A DNA stretch of 13,663 bases. It comes from an uncultured Eubacteriales bacterium (GTDB taxonomy: Bacteria > Bacillota > Clostridia > Christensenellales > Borkfalkiaceae). The position numbers and the translations under genes are program-made. Positions 1 to 5,820 of this stretch are shown piece by piece. The stretch's first letter is position 1. Every line of letters begins with the position of its first letter. The notes below the pieces were generated by a model, which saw nothing but the letters and a program-made list of their open reading frames with translations, searched no databases and was not told the DNA's origin. The stretch lies in contig CABQND010000051.1 in assembly GCA_902465495.1 (NCBI GenBank), forward strand, positions 1-13,663, read 5' to 3'.

Positions 1-2
1 GC

Positions 3-170
3 TTGATAGCGGCGATTGTGAAAGGCATACAAAAGGCGGCAAAGAAAAAGCCGAAACAAGCGACAACAAGCCCGCCGAAAGTACAAGCCCCGCAGCCGAA
101 AGTCGTTTACCGGACGGCAAAGGCAGCAGGTAAGGATAGCCAAAAGACAGCGAATAAAGACAGAAAGTAA
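3..170 (+). CDS. C-terminal end of a basic protein, partial at the window edge
   Basis: The frame starting at base 3 is open from the window edge to a TAA at 168-170 and gives about 55 residues. It begins with a short hydrophobic stretch (LIAAIVKGI) followed by a tail rich in Lys, Pro, Ala and Gln and very poor in acidic residues. It reads in the same direction as the phage-like genes that follow and ends 126 bases before the next good start. I do not recognise the family. A hydrophobic segment followed by a basic tail would suit a filamentous-phage coat or minor virion protein, whose basic C-terminus contacts the ssDNA. That is inference only, because the N-terminal part lies outside the window. 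A second frame (base 2) is also open to 133 but has a less protein-like composition. Confidence 0.5.
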   Translation: MIAAIVKGIQKAAKKKPKQATTSPPKVQAPQPKVVYRTAKAAGKDSQKTANKDRK

Positions 171-184
171 ATTCTTTCTTTATT

Positions 185-232
185 AGCAAAAAGCTCCCCG
201 CAGGGGTGTTGTTCCCTGCAAGGGTGATAAAA
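185..232 (+). repeat. Hairpin repeat copy 1 (CCCCGCAGGGG element), doubled
   Basis: The sequence AAAAGCTCCCCGCAGGGGTG is followed within a few bases by a degenerate second unit, CCCTGCAAGGGTGATAAAA. The core CCCC-GCA-GGGG can form a GC-only hairpin, and GGGGTGAT resembles an extended Shine-Dalgarno. The same element recurs at 4829-4860 and 6264-6290. This copy lies between the partial gene ending at 170 and the small gene at 297. The second half-copy is well placed to serve as ribosome binding site for an ATG at 237. Confidence 0.8.
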
Positions 233-235
233 CAA

Positions 236-283
236 AATGCCGATCGGGGCGGAAAAGCTCCTTTCGGCATTACAAAATTTTTT
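236..283. terminator. Hairpin with flanking T-tracts, possible bidirectional terminator
   Basis: AATGCCGA (236-243) pairs perfectly with TCGGCATT (264-271). On the plus strand the T-run (278-283) is displaced by six bases. On the minus strand TTTTGTTTT follows the stem directly, which makes a better leftward terminator. No convincing leftward promoter is visible to its right. If the alternative start at 237 is used for the next gene, this hairpin lies inside coding sequence. Confidence 0.4.
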
Positions 284-296
284 ACGAGGTGATTTT

Positions 297-416
297 ATGG
301 GATATATGTTGACTTGTGAGGACGGCGAATTTTATTTCGACGACATTGATCAAGCGATTGAATATGGCGAGCAGAATTGCCCGCGTGGTTATAATATCGA
401 CGAAGTTCACGATTAG
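297..416 (+). CDS. Small acidic protein, 39 residues
   Basis: ATG at 297 follows a good ribosome binding site (GAGGTG at 286-291) and runs to TAG at 414-416. The product is acidic (MGYMLTCEDGEFYFDDIDQA at its N-terminus) and has two Cys. Its stop is closely followed by the GAGGTG and TTG start of the next gene, so the two are probably translationally coupled. The frame stays open upstream to an ATG at 237, preceded by AAGGGTGAT from the hairpin repeat, which would give 59 residues. I prefer 297 because its ribosome binding site is stronger and the upstream stretch coincides with a strong hairpin. The family is not recognised. The small size and phage context would suit a regulator or ssDNA-binding accessory, but nothing in the sequence proves this. 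Confidence 0.6.
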   Translation: MGYMLTCEDGEFYFDDIDQAIEYGEQNCPRGYNIDEVHD

Positions 417-429
417 GCGAGGTGTTAAT

Positions 430-1062
430 TTGAGCAAGAAGAAAAACAAACCGAAGTTCCGCTGCAAGTCGGACGCACAGAAAAAGGCGATAGCGGCGAA
501 CTATGCGCGTATGGCTGCACAAAAAAGACATTCTACCCCGCCATCGCAGCAGCCGGAGCCGCAGCCCAAAAAAGAGTTCAAACTACCGTTAAATAACGGC
601 GGACGCAGGTGGAATATTTTCCGCGTGCCTAATTCGATATTAGGCGGTAAGCAGGATAATGACGTTCACGGCGGTCTTGTATTAGACGAAATGAACGATA
701 ATTATTTGCTTGTGCAAGTTACGCATAGCCCGAAAAAAGGCAAGCGAAATAATTTGCAGATACGCAATTTGAACAGTTCAGACTTTGACAAAGATGGCAA
801 TTTGCGGCAGAGTTTTCTTGAACGTCGCCTTATCGTTTCGATAGATACGAAAGACGGCGAGCAAGGCATTGACTATCGTGCTTTGAATAGGCAAATGAAT
901 GATTTGCAGTTTACGGAGAAAGAAAAGCAAACTATCATTGATGAATTAAGCCATTTAAGCACGGCAGAAGAAAGATACAATAAATTTGTTCGGTTGGCGA
1001 AGCAAAAGGCAGAAGCGGCTGTAAAAGCGGCTACAGAAGCAGAAAAAAAGAACGATACCTAA
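430..1062 (+). CDS. Phage-element protein with possible PemK/MazF-like core, 210 residues
   Basis: I chose the TTG at 430 because GAGGTG at 419-424 sits five bases upstream; an in-frame ATG at 316 has no ribosome binding site and overlaps the preceding small gene. The protein has a basic, Lys-rich N-terminus (about residues 1-35), a Pro/Gln linker, a central beta-rich stretch (about 55-130) and a Lys/Ala/Glu-rich helical C-terminus likely to be coiled coil. The central part has the pattern VPNSILGGKQDND...HGGLVLDE...YLLVQVTHSPKKGK, which recalls the PemK/MazF SH3-like barrel family by eye only. A similar pattern (VHTYLVY...VRAIRTTH) occurs in the product of 4088-4471, so the two may be distant paralogues. 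The N-terminal basic region suggests nucleic acid binding. The leftward terminator of an antisense RNA unit overlaps its last codons. Confidence 0.6.
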   Translation: MSKKKNKPKFRCKSDAQKKAIAANYARMAAQKRHSTPPSQQPEPQPKKEFKLPLNNGGRRWNIFRVPNSILGGKQDNDVHGGLVLDEMNDNYLLVQVTHSPKKGKRNNLQIRNLNSSDFDKDGNLRQSFLERRLIVSIDTKDGEQGIDYRALNRQMNDLQFTEKEKQTIIDELSHLSTAEERYNKFVRLAKQKAEAAVKAATEAEKKNDT

Positions 1063-1074
1063 AGTACCGTTCTT
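1043..1074 (-). terminator. Leftward intrinsic terminator of the 136-nt RNA
   Basis: Read on the minus strand, GAACGGTAC and GTATCGTTC form a 9-bp stem with a five-base loop, extended by AA/TT pairs and followed by a run of seven T (minus strand of 1049-1043). One position is a G-U wobble in the minus-strand RNA but an A-C mismatch in the plus-strand RNA, and the plus strand lacks a T-run. The structure therefore serves leftward transcription. Confidence 0.8.
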
Positions 1075-1178
1075 AGCAAGGTTTACGGAGTAATTCCGAC
1101 AACCGCCGTTCTTAAAGGTCGAGTAATTTAAGGTGCCTTTGCCGTTTGTACACCCCTCGTAAAGGAACGTCAACCATT
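1043..1178 (-). ncRNA. Predicted antisense small RNA, about 136 nt
   Basis: A perfect consensus promoter (1185-1213, minus strand) and an intrinsic terminator (1074-1043) define a leftward transcription unit inside the 176-base gap between two rightward genes. The predicted RNA starts near 1178 and ends in the U-run near 1043. It overlaps the last codons of the 430-1062 gene and the sequence leading into the 1239 gene. An ATG sits almost at the predicted 5' end, but no ribosome binding site can precede it and its frame runs through the terminator, so I read this as non-coding. Possible roles are antisense control of read-through into the downstream virion genes, or an RNA primer for complementary-strand DNA synthesis. 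The RNA family is not recognised. Confidence 0.65.
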
Positions 1179-1184
1179 GCAAGT

Positions 1185-1213
1185 ATTATACGGCAAAGCC
1201 GTTGATTTGTCAA
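1185..1213 (-). promoter_or_regulatory. Perfect consensus sigma-A promoter, leftward
   Basis: On the minus strand TTGACA (1213-1208), a spacer of exactly 17 bases and TATAAT (1190-1185) match the vegetative consensus at all 12 positions. It equals the tRNA-Ser promoter of this window in quality. It points against every gene of the phage-like element. Confidence 0.85.
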
Positions 1214-1238
1214 ACGATTTTGAGAGGTGAAAAAGAAA

Positions 1239-1562
1239 ATGGAAATACTGACGATAATTTTAATTGTACTGTTCTGCATTGATATAGCGATAAGCGCGGT
1301 AAGCGGAGTATTGGACGGAAAGCACGAAAGCGAACTGAATTACAGGCTGCGCCGTATAGAACGGCTGCTTGACAGAGAAATGCGCGAAAGCGTGTTCCCC
1401 GAATATTCTGCCGGCTGCAAAGCGGCAAGACTTTGCGACTATTGCAAGTATTGCAACAAAAGCGACAAAGTTTGCGGCTTGGACGGTGAGCCGTTGGAAA
1501 ATATCGACTGCACCGATTGCGCGAGTTATGCCGCAAAGGGTGATGACAATGAAAACTTTTAA
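1239..1562 (+). CDS. Membrane-anchored Cys-rich small protein, 107 residues
   Basis: The ATG at 1239 follows GAGAGGTG (1222-1229) at about nine bases. An upstream in-frame GTG at 1227 lies within that ribosome binding site and is unlikely. The N-terminus is a single hydrophobic helix (residues about 3-22, EILTIILIVLFCIDIAISAV), followed by a charged, probably helical region (27-55). A C-terminal segment then carries seven Cys, including C-x2-C-x2-C and C-x2-C spacings that suggest metal binding or disulfides. The stop overlaps the start of the next small membrane gene by 14 bases, typical of compact phage operons. The family is not recognised. A virion tip, adsorption or assembly role is possible from position ahead of the Zot-like gene. 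Confidence 0.7.
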   Translation: MEILTIILIVLFCIDIAISAVSGVLDGKHESELNYRLRRIERLLDREMRESVFPEYSAGCKAARLCDYCKYCNKSDKVCGLDGEPLENIDCTDCASYAAKGDDNENF

Positions 1563-1641
1563 GCGGGTATTGAAGATATTGCTTTTCATCGTCGTTGCGG
1601 CGGCGGTCGGATATTTTATTTATACGGGGTTTCAGATATGA
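1549..1641 (+). CDS. 30-residue single-span membrane peptide, candidate minor coat protein
   Basis: The ATG at 1549 is preceded by AAGGGTG (1535-1541) and gives a 30-residue peptide ending in TGA at 1639-1641. It has a basic N-terminus (MKTFKRVLK), a hydrophobic span (ILLFIVVAAAVGYFIYTGF) and a short polar end. It overlaps the preceding gene by 14 bases and the next ATG (1638) by four (ATGA), which signals translational coupling. Filamentous phages encode minor coat proteins of about 30 residues with one membrane span (M13 pVII and pIX, known biology). Length, topology and position before the assembly ATPase fit that role, but there is no sequence homology to prove it. Confidence 0.65.
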   Translation: MKTFKRVLKILLFIVVAAAVGYFIYTGFQI

Positions 1642-1831
1642 GCAAAAGCGGAAAAGAAATTCAAAAGGGTTTTGAGAAATACATAGCCGAACAGGAAGCA
1701 AAATATACGAGTTGGCGGCAATGCTGCGGGACGATTGGGAAATGTCAATGACGATGAGCGTATCGGGCGCCCGTGCGGTATATAGAGCGGGCTGGCGCAA
1801 GGTCAAAGGCAATGAAACGGCTGCGCATTGA
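1638..1831 (+). pseudogene. Small gene with an apparent -1 frameshift
   Basis: From ATG 1638 (coupled through ATGA) the frame reads MSKSGKEIQKGFEKYIAEQE and then stops at TGA 1749-1751 after an unconvincing Cys-rich end. The frame one base back is open from 1676 to TGA 1829-1831. From about 1700 it reads like real protein (IYELAAMLRDDWEMSMTM, then SVSGARAVYRAGWRKVKGNE). Joining the two frames at the AAAA run (1700-1703) would give an amphipathic protein of about 64 residues that overlaps the start of the Zot-like gene at 1812. One missing A (mutation or sequencing error) or a programmed -1 slip would explain it. An internal ATG at 1721 lacks a clear ribosome binding site. The function is unknown. 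Confidence 0.5.
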
Positions 1832-4076
1832 TTACCGCCATATCGTTTGCATTGCAATCACACTCGGCTTTGTGGCGCTCGGCGTATTTCAGTTTTTCGG
1901 TTCGGTCGGTCGCGTAATCGAAGGCGGGCGCGATCTTGGTTTATCGGCAGCGTACTACTTCTGCGAACTCTTTCAGATACCGCATAATATTACGCCCACG
2001 GTGAATGATTTTCCGAAGATACCGTTTTTCGATTTTTCGGGCGGTTCCGCGCCGACCGTGCCGTCGCTCCCCATTCCGCAGGAGTGGCGGGACTTTGCGG
2101 CGAATTGGTCGGTATATTGGCGGGTTTGGGCGAGCAAGGAAAATTTCTTTGCTTATCTGTCGTATCTCGGCAATTTGCTGTACGTTCTCTCTATGGCGGT
2201 GCTGTGCCTGTTGCCCGTTGTGCTGGTGGCGGTTCTCCTGTTCCGCCGTTTTCTCAAAACGCAAAACAACGATTACGACCGCGACAGCGTGCCGCTGCGG
2301 GTATTCAAACGCATATCTTCCGTAACCTATCGCCCTGCGAAGCGATTCCTTTCCTCTTTATTTGCCTTTGTCCGCGACAGCGGTGTTTATTGGAAGATAT
2401 GGCTTGCGCTGTGGCTGTTCTATTTCAACGTGTTCGCAATCGTTTTGGAGTTCATCGCCTTTTACCTTTACTTTGTCGTATCGTTCGATTTTGCGAATAT
2501 CTATCGGCAAGTATATAAACTGCTGCTTGACTTGTGGCAGGGCTTGACGTTTTTCCCCTTGTGGGTATGGGCGGTCGCGGCGATCGTTGCCCTTGCTCTG
2601 ATTGCACGGAAAACGGGATATAGTCGGCTGCGGCACAACGAACGGCGCAACCGTGGTTTTCTGAACGAGCGCGGCGTGGTGACGATTGTGGGCGGCGTAA
2701 TGGGTGCGGGAAAAACGGCAGCCATTACCGATTTCGCCCTATCCGCGGAAGTGCAGCTCCGCGACCAAGCCTTTGAAATTATCCTTGAAAGCGATATGAA
2801 ATTCCCGTTTTTTCCGTGGTGTAACCTTGAAAACGAATTGAAACGGGCAATCGAATACCACGCTGTTTTTTCCGTTCCGTCCTGCAAGGCATGGCTGAAA
2901 AAGAAGCTGCGGCGGTGGGAGAAATCGCTCTGCCGCGAAAAGCTGTTCAATTACGATTATGAGCGGTACGGGCTGACCTATGACGATAAATTGAAAGTGT
3001 CGGACGTGTGGCAGGTCGCGGAAGATTACGCCTGCGCGTATTTTATCTATACCGTGCAATCGTCCTTGATTTTGGCGAATTATTCTATCCGTTCGGACAA
3101 TCTGTTCGCGGATATAGGCAATTTCCCGCTGTGGAACACGGACTTTTTCAGCCGCGACAGCCGATTGCAGGACAGCTATTCCCGTCACGCGCATATCCTC
3201 GATTTTGATATGCTGCGGCTCGGCAAGATACTTTTGCAAAACAACCCGAACAGAAACGCTTTCGGCTTCGGCGTGTATGTAATAACGGAGATAGACAAGG
3301 AGCGGAAGAACACGCCCGAACTTGCGGAGGTGAAGCGAAACACGGACGAGTGCAACCAAAAAAACGACCTTTTCAACGTGCTTTTGAAGATGTCGCGGCA
3401 CGCCTGCGTAATTGCAAACCGCGTGTTTGTAAAGGTTATCGCCGATTTGCAGCGGTTCGGAAGTTTGGGCGGCGACGTGCGGGAACTCGGCGAAGTCGTT
3501 ACCATTGAGGGGCAAAGCGAAATGAAACCCGTGCTGCCCTTTTATTCCCCGTTTTGGGTGTTCGGGGCGCTCTATGATTGGGTATTCGGAAAGTTTTCAA
3601 ATTACTATGTGCAGTACCGTTTTAACCGTGCGGACAATACGTTGTTTCTGTATGTTTTGAAAAGCATAACGGCGGCAATGCAGCGGCATTATACGGGCGT
3701 ATGCAATACGTTCGGCTGCGGAGTGTTGGCGCTGACGGTGGAGAGCGGAAAGCAGGACGGCGAGCAGATCGCACGGAAGTGGTACAAAATGCCGAAAAAG
3801 GTATATGCGAACCGCTATTCTACGGACTGTCTTTCGGGTATCTTTGAGAAGCGGGCGGAGCAGAACGCCGTGGGGCTGGACGACCTCCGCGAATATGCCG
3901 ACACCCGCGCGACGTGGGAAGAATTGCAGGAGCAGCATAGCTTTTTCCAAGACGATTTGAACAAGGTAAACGAGCAGAACGGACAAGCGGAATGCCGGCA
4001 GGAATTTGCCCCGCCCGCCGAACGGGTAAAACCGGAACCGCTCGATTATGATATAAAAAATATTCCGGGGCTGTAA
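1812..4076 (+). CDS. Zot/pI-like filamentous phage assembly ATPase with N-terminal membrane domain
   Basis: A 754-residue protein from ATG 1812; an in-frame GTG at 1773 is possible but would add a non-hydrophobic lead. The start lies inside the end of the preceding small gene, so coupling is likely and the ribosome binding site (AAAGG) is weak. Hydrophobic spans lie at about residues 10-30, 112-143, 195-226 (probably two) and 247-265. A P-loop ATPase domain follows: Walker A GGVMGAGKT at about 294-302, a Walker B-like strand VYVITEIDKE at about 488-497, and further on RHACVIANR...LQRFGSLGGDVRELGE, which resembles the sensor region of pI/Zot proteins. The family exports ssDNA virions through the inner membrane (established for M13 pI). 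Typical members are about 350-450 residues with the ATPase first and one membrane span later. This one is much longer with the order reversed, so the family call is good but the architecture is atypical. An alternative is a conjugation-type or FtsK-like DNA pump. Confidence 0.75.
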   Translation: MKRLRIDYRHIVCIAITLGFVALGVFQFFGSVGRVIEGGRDLGLSAAYYFCELFQIPHNITPTVNDFPKIPFFDFSGGSAPTVPSLPIPQEWRDFAANWSVYWRVWASKENFFAYLSYLGNLLYVLSMAVLCLLPVVLVAVLLFRRFLKTQNNDYDRDSVPLRVFKRISSVTYRPAKRFLSSLFAFVRDSGVYWKIWLALWLFYFNVFAIVLEFIAFYLYFVVSFDFANIYRQVYKLLLDLWQGLTFFPLWVWAVAAIVALALIARKTGYSRLRHNERRNRGFLNERGVVTIVGGVMGAGKTAAITDFALSAEVQLRDQAFEIILESDMKFPFFPWCNLENELKRAIEYHAVFSVPSCKAWLKKKLRRWEKSLCREKLFNYDYERYGLTYDDKLKVSDVWQVAEDYACAYFIYTVQSSLILANYSIRSDNLFADIGNFPLWNTDFFSRDSRLQDSYSRHAHILDFDMLRLGKILLQNNPNRNAFGFGVYVITEIDKERKNTPELAEVKRNTDECNQKNDLFNVLLKMSRHACVIANRVFVKVIADLQRFGSLGGDVRELGEVVTIEGQSEMKPVLPFYSPFWVFGALYDWVFGKFSNYYVQYRFNRADNTLFLYVLKSITAAMQRHYTGVCNTFGCGVLALTVESGKQDGEQIARKWYKMPKKVYANRYSTDCLSGIFEKRAEQNAVGLDDLREYADTRATWEELQEQHSFFQDDLNKVNEQNGQAECRQEFAPPAERVKPEPLDYDIKNIPGL

Positions 4077-4087
4077 AGGAGGTGTTT

Positions 4088-4471
4088 ATGAAACTTGTTA
4101 AAATACGGGATAAATATATGTATAAGCCGATAACGCCCGCGCAGAAAGCAAAATATAACCCGAACGGGGTACATACCTATCTCGTCTATAAGGACAAGCG
4201 TTCGGGCGAAGTGCGGGCAATACGTACAACGCATATGTACGAGCCGCAGAAAGAAAAGTTGCTCGAAAAAGGCGGCTTAATGGTGGTAAAGCTGCCGAAA
4301 ATAAAATATCCGTCCGGCATACGCAACGGGTATGTAACGACGGATATAAACGGCAACCCGTTAGACTTGAAAGCGGTCAACGCAATCAATTTCGGCGGGG
4401 AAAAAGCGGTATATGTGCCGACGTATCAGGCAAAGAAAATACGGCAGTTTGCCCGCAAAAAGGAACGGTAA
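4088..4471 (+). CDS. Small basic protein, 127 residues, possible PemK-like relative
   Basis: The ATG at 4088 follows a near-perfect AAGGAGG (4077-4083) just after the stop of the ATPase gene (4076), so the two are co-transcribed. The product is basic and ends in KKIRQFARKKER. Its middle (NGVHTYLVYKDKRSGEVRAI, then RTTHMYEP and VVKLPKIKYPSG) has the same strand pattern as the central part of the 430-1062 product (HGGLVLDE...YLLVQVTHSPKKGK), suggesting distant relation and perhaps a PemK/MazF-type barrel. No toxin catalytic residues can be assigned by eye and no antitoxin gene is adjacent, so a nucleic-acid-binding or regulatory role is as likely. The stop codon lies in the T-tract (read leftward) of the small antisense RNA terminator. 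Confidence 0.6.
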   Translation: MKLVKIRDKYMYKPITPAQKAKYNPNGVHTYLVYKDKRSGEVRAIRTTHMYEPQKEKLLEKGGLMVVKLPKIKYPSGIRNGYVTTDINGNPLDLKAVNAINFGGEKAVYVPTYQAKKIRQFARKKER

Positions 4472-4503
4472 AAAGAAAACCCCGCAGCCCTTTAACTGCG
4501 GGG
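4470..4503 (-). terminator. Leftward intrinsic terminator of the 56-nt RNA
   Basis: CCCCGCAG (4480-4487) and CTGCGGGG (4496-4503) form a perfect 8-bp GC-rich stem with an 8-base loop. On the minus strand it is followed by TTTTCTTTTT (4479-4470). On the plus strand the stem is followed by TAAAG with no T-run, so this is a leftward terminator, although the hairpin may still protect the 3' end of the rightward mRNA. Confidence 0.85.
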
Positions 4504-4525
4504 TAAAGCGTTGAACGCTTTATCT
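4470..4525 (-). ncRNA. Predicted two-hairpin antisense small RNA, about 56 nt
   Basis: The unit lies in the 109-base gap between two rightward genes and has its own promoter (4532-4560, TTGACT-17-TATAAT) and terminator (4503-4470). The RNA would start near 4525 with an unpaired AGACAGAU stretch. A first hairpin follows (AAAGCG/CGCTTT, plus-strand 4505-4521), then the terminator hairpin (CCCCGCAG/CTGCGGGG) and a U-rich tail. It has no room for an ORF. Its CUGCGGGG arm is complementary over 8 bases to CCCCGCAG in the three hairpin repeats ahead of phage genes. Its UUUACCC stretch can pair, with one wobble, with the adjoining GGGUGA. Antiparallel order allows both contacts at once. A trans-acting repressor, an antisense replication control RNA, or a primer for complementary-strand synthesis are all possible. 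Confidence 0.7.
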
Positions 4526-4539
4526 GTCTTTATTATATG
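4511..4539 (+). promoter_or_regulatory. Possible rightward promoter for the 4581-rep gene pair
   Basis: TTGAAC (4511-4516) and TATATG (4534-4539) are 17 bases apart, with TTATAT one base earlier as an alternative. It would drive the small gene at 4581 and rep. It overlaps the strong leftward promoter, so transcription from the two would interfere. Confidence 0.4.
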
Positions 4540-4560
4540 CTATTTCGGAACGAAAGTCAA
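4532..4560 (-). promoter_or_regulatory. Near-consensus leftward promoter of the 56-nt RNA
   Basis: On the minus strand TTGACT (4560-4555), a 17-base spacer and TATAAT (4537-4532) match the vegetative consensus at 11 of 12 positions. A weaker rightward promoter overlaps it on the other strand. Confidence 0.8.
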
Positions 4561-4580
4561 CTATACGGGAGGAAAATTTT

Positions 4581-4868
4581 ATGAAGCGGACGGTGCAGGA
4601 AAAGTACGAATACAACAAACGCCGCAAGGGTTTGTTTTCGTCGGGGTATTGTTACGGCGTATCGCTTTACCGCGATTATCCGAAGCAGGACGACGAGGGA
4701 AAAATGCTGACTACGGCATTTATCAATCTTTCTTCGACATATGCCCGCGAGGGGCAGCAGTTTTCCAAAGGCGTTATGTGCGGCTACCGCGATAAAGCAA
4801 ACGAACGAAAGGAAAAACTATCCTTTACAAGCAAACAAGCTCCCCGCAGGGGTGATAAAAAAAGATAA
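4581..4868 (+). CDS. Small basic protein upstream of rep, 95 residues
   Basis: The ATG at 4581 follows GGGAGG (4568-4573). The product is basic and fairly polar, with a central stretch (SSGYCYGVSLYRDYPKQDDE, then GKMLTTAFINLSSTY) that could form a small beta-fold. It has no membrane segment. The C-terminal tail (SKQAPRRGDKKR) is encoded by repeat copy 2, so the repeat is coding here, and the gene ends only 13 bases before the rep start at 4882. Position just before the replication initiator and small size would suit a ssDNA-binding protein like M13 pV or a copy-control protein. I see no diagnostic motif, so this is inference. Confidence 0.65.
   Translation: MKRTVQEKYEYNKRRKGLFSSGYCYGVSLYRDYPKQDDEGKMLTTAFINLSSTYAREGQQFSKGVMCGYRDKANERKEKLSFTSKQAPRRGDKKR
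4829..4860 (+). repeat. Hairpin repeat copy 2, ahead of rep
   Basis: AAGCTCCCCGCAGGGGTGATA is preceded by an AGCAAA stretch shared with copy 1. It covers the last codons of the 95-residue gene and lies 25-50 bases upstream of the rep start. A structure or bound RNA here could affect translation of rep. Confidence 0.85.
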
Positions 4869-4881
4869 GGAGAACGGCAAG

Positions 4882-5820
4882 ATGAACGTAGCGGCAGCAT
4901 TACAGCCCTATTACGGCAACGATTGTCCTTTCGATAAGGCTTATAAGATATACAGTGACGGCAGCCATTATATTGCCCGTCCGCGGGTAAAAGGTATAGC
5001 GCGGCGATATAAGAAACGTTCGCAGACGGAAATAGACGTGCTTTTCGACGAACTTTACAAGGTCGGCGTGCGCAGCGTGTTGGACGACAGCGACAAATCA
5101 ATGCAAGCCCGCGCCGCAAAGCTCGTGCCGTTCATTCAGACGGGGCTGGAAGATTACTTCCCGTATTATCCCGATTTGGAAAAGTATGTCCGCGAGAACG
5201 TGGAACGGAAAGAGCGGAACGCTTGGCAGCGGGAAAAACGGTTCCGCAAAAAAGCGTATCTGAACCGTTGGAATTACTTTGTCACGTTTACATACAGCAA
5301 CCGGAAGCATACGGAAGAAACATTCAAACGGAAGCTGCGGAAATGCCTTGCAAATCTGGCAACGCGGCGCGGTTGGCGGTTTATGGGCGTACCCGAACGC
5401 GGGGCAAAAACAAACCGCCTGCACTATCATTTCCTCGTATATATTCCGAACGGGGAAATGGTCGGAGTGCTTACGAAAAAGAGAGATTACAGCTTGAAAA
5501 CGGGAAAGTTGGAAGAAACCTTTTCCAACAGCTTTTTCGAGCGGAAATTCGGAAGAAACGATTTTGAGGAGTTGAACGTTATGGAAATGAAGAGCGGCGA
5601 AGCGGTTGGCTATTTGCTGAAATATTTGCGCAAGACGGGGGAACGTGTTATATACAGCCGTGGCATACCCACGGAAATTGAAAAACGGCTCGATGAAAGC
5701 GTATTTGCGGCAGCGTTTGAAAACGATAACGCAGGTCGCCAAGTGCTGTTCGACAATGTAATCGAATGGCGGCGGGATATATACCCGCTTACGCGGCAGC
5801 GGGAGCCGATAGCGGCGTAG
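4882..5820 (+). CDS. HUH rolling-circle replication initiator
   Basis: A 312-residue protein from ATG 4882, preceded by AAGGAGA (4867-4873). The frame is open further upstream to 4741, but that stretch is a shadow of the 95-residue gene. Motifs of phage-type HUH initiators appear in order: motif I FVTFTYSN (about 133-140), motif II RLHYHFLVYI with the metal-binding His pair H181/H183, and motif III GYLLKYLRKTG with candidate nicking tyrosines Y244 and Y248 around K247. These proteins nick the double-strand origin, covalently join the 5' end through Tyr and release single-stranded circles. The next intergenic region (5821-6318), full of hairpins, probably contains the origin. A strong terminator follows at 5966. 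Repeat copy 2 lies just upstream and may mediate control. Confidence 0.85.
   Translation: MNVAAALQPYYGNDCPFDKAYKIYSDGSHYIARPRVKGIARRYKKRSQTEIDVLFDELYKVGVRSVLDDSDKSMQARAAKLVPFIQTGLEDYFPYYPDLEKYVRENVERKERNAWQREKRFRKKAYLNRWNYFVTFTYSNRKHTEETFKRKLRKCLANLATRRGWRFMGVPERGAKTNRLHYHFLVYIPNGEMVGVLTKKRDYSLKTGKLEETFSNSFFERKFGRNDFEELNVMEMKSGEAVGYLLKYLRKTGERVIYSRGIPTEIEKRLDESVFAAAFENDNAGRQVLFDNVIEWRRDIYPLTRQREPIAA

Noticed and set aside
955..1182. 75-codon minus-strand frame beginning at the predicted 5' end of the 136-nt RNA
   Set aside because: The ATG falls at or before the predicted start point, so no ribosome binding site can exist. The frame continues through the terminator and into the antisense of a real gene.
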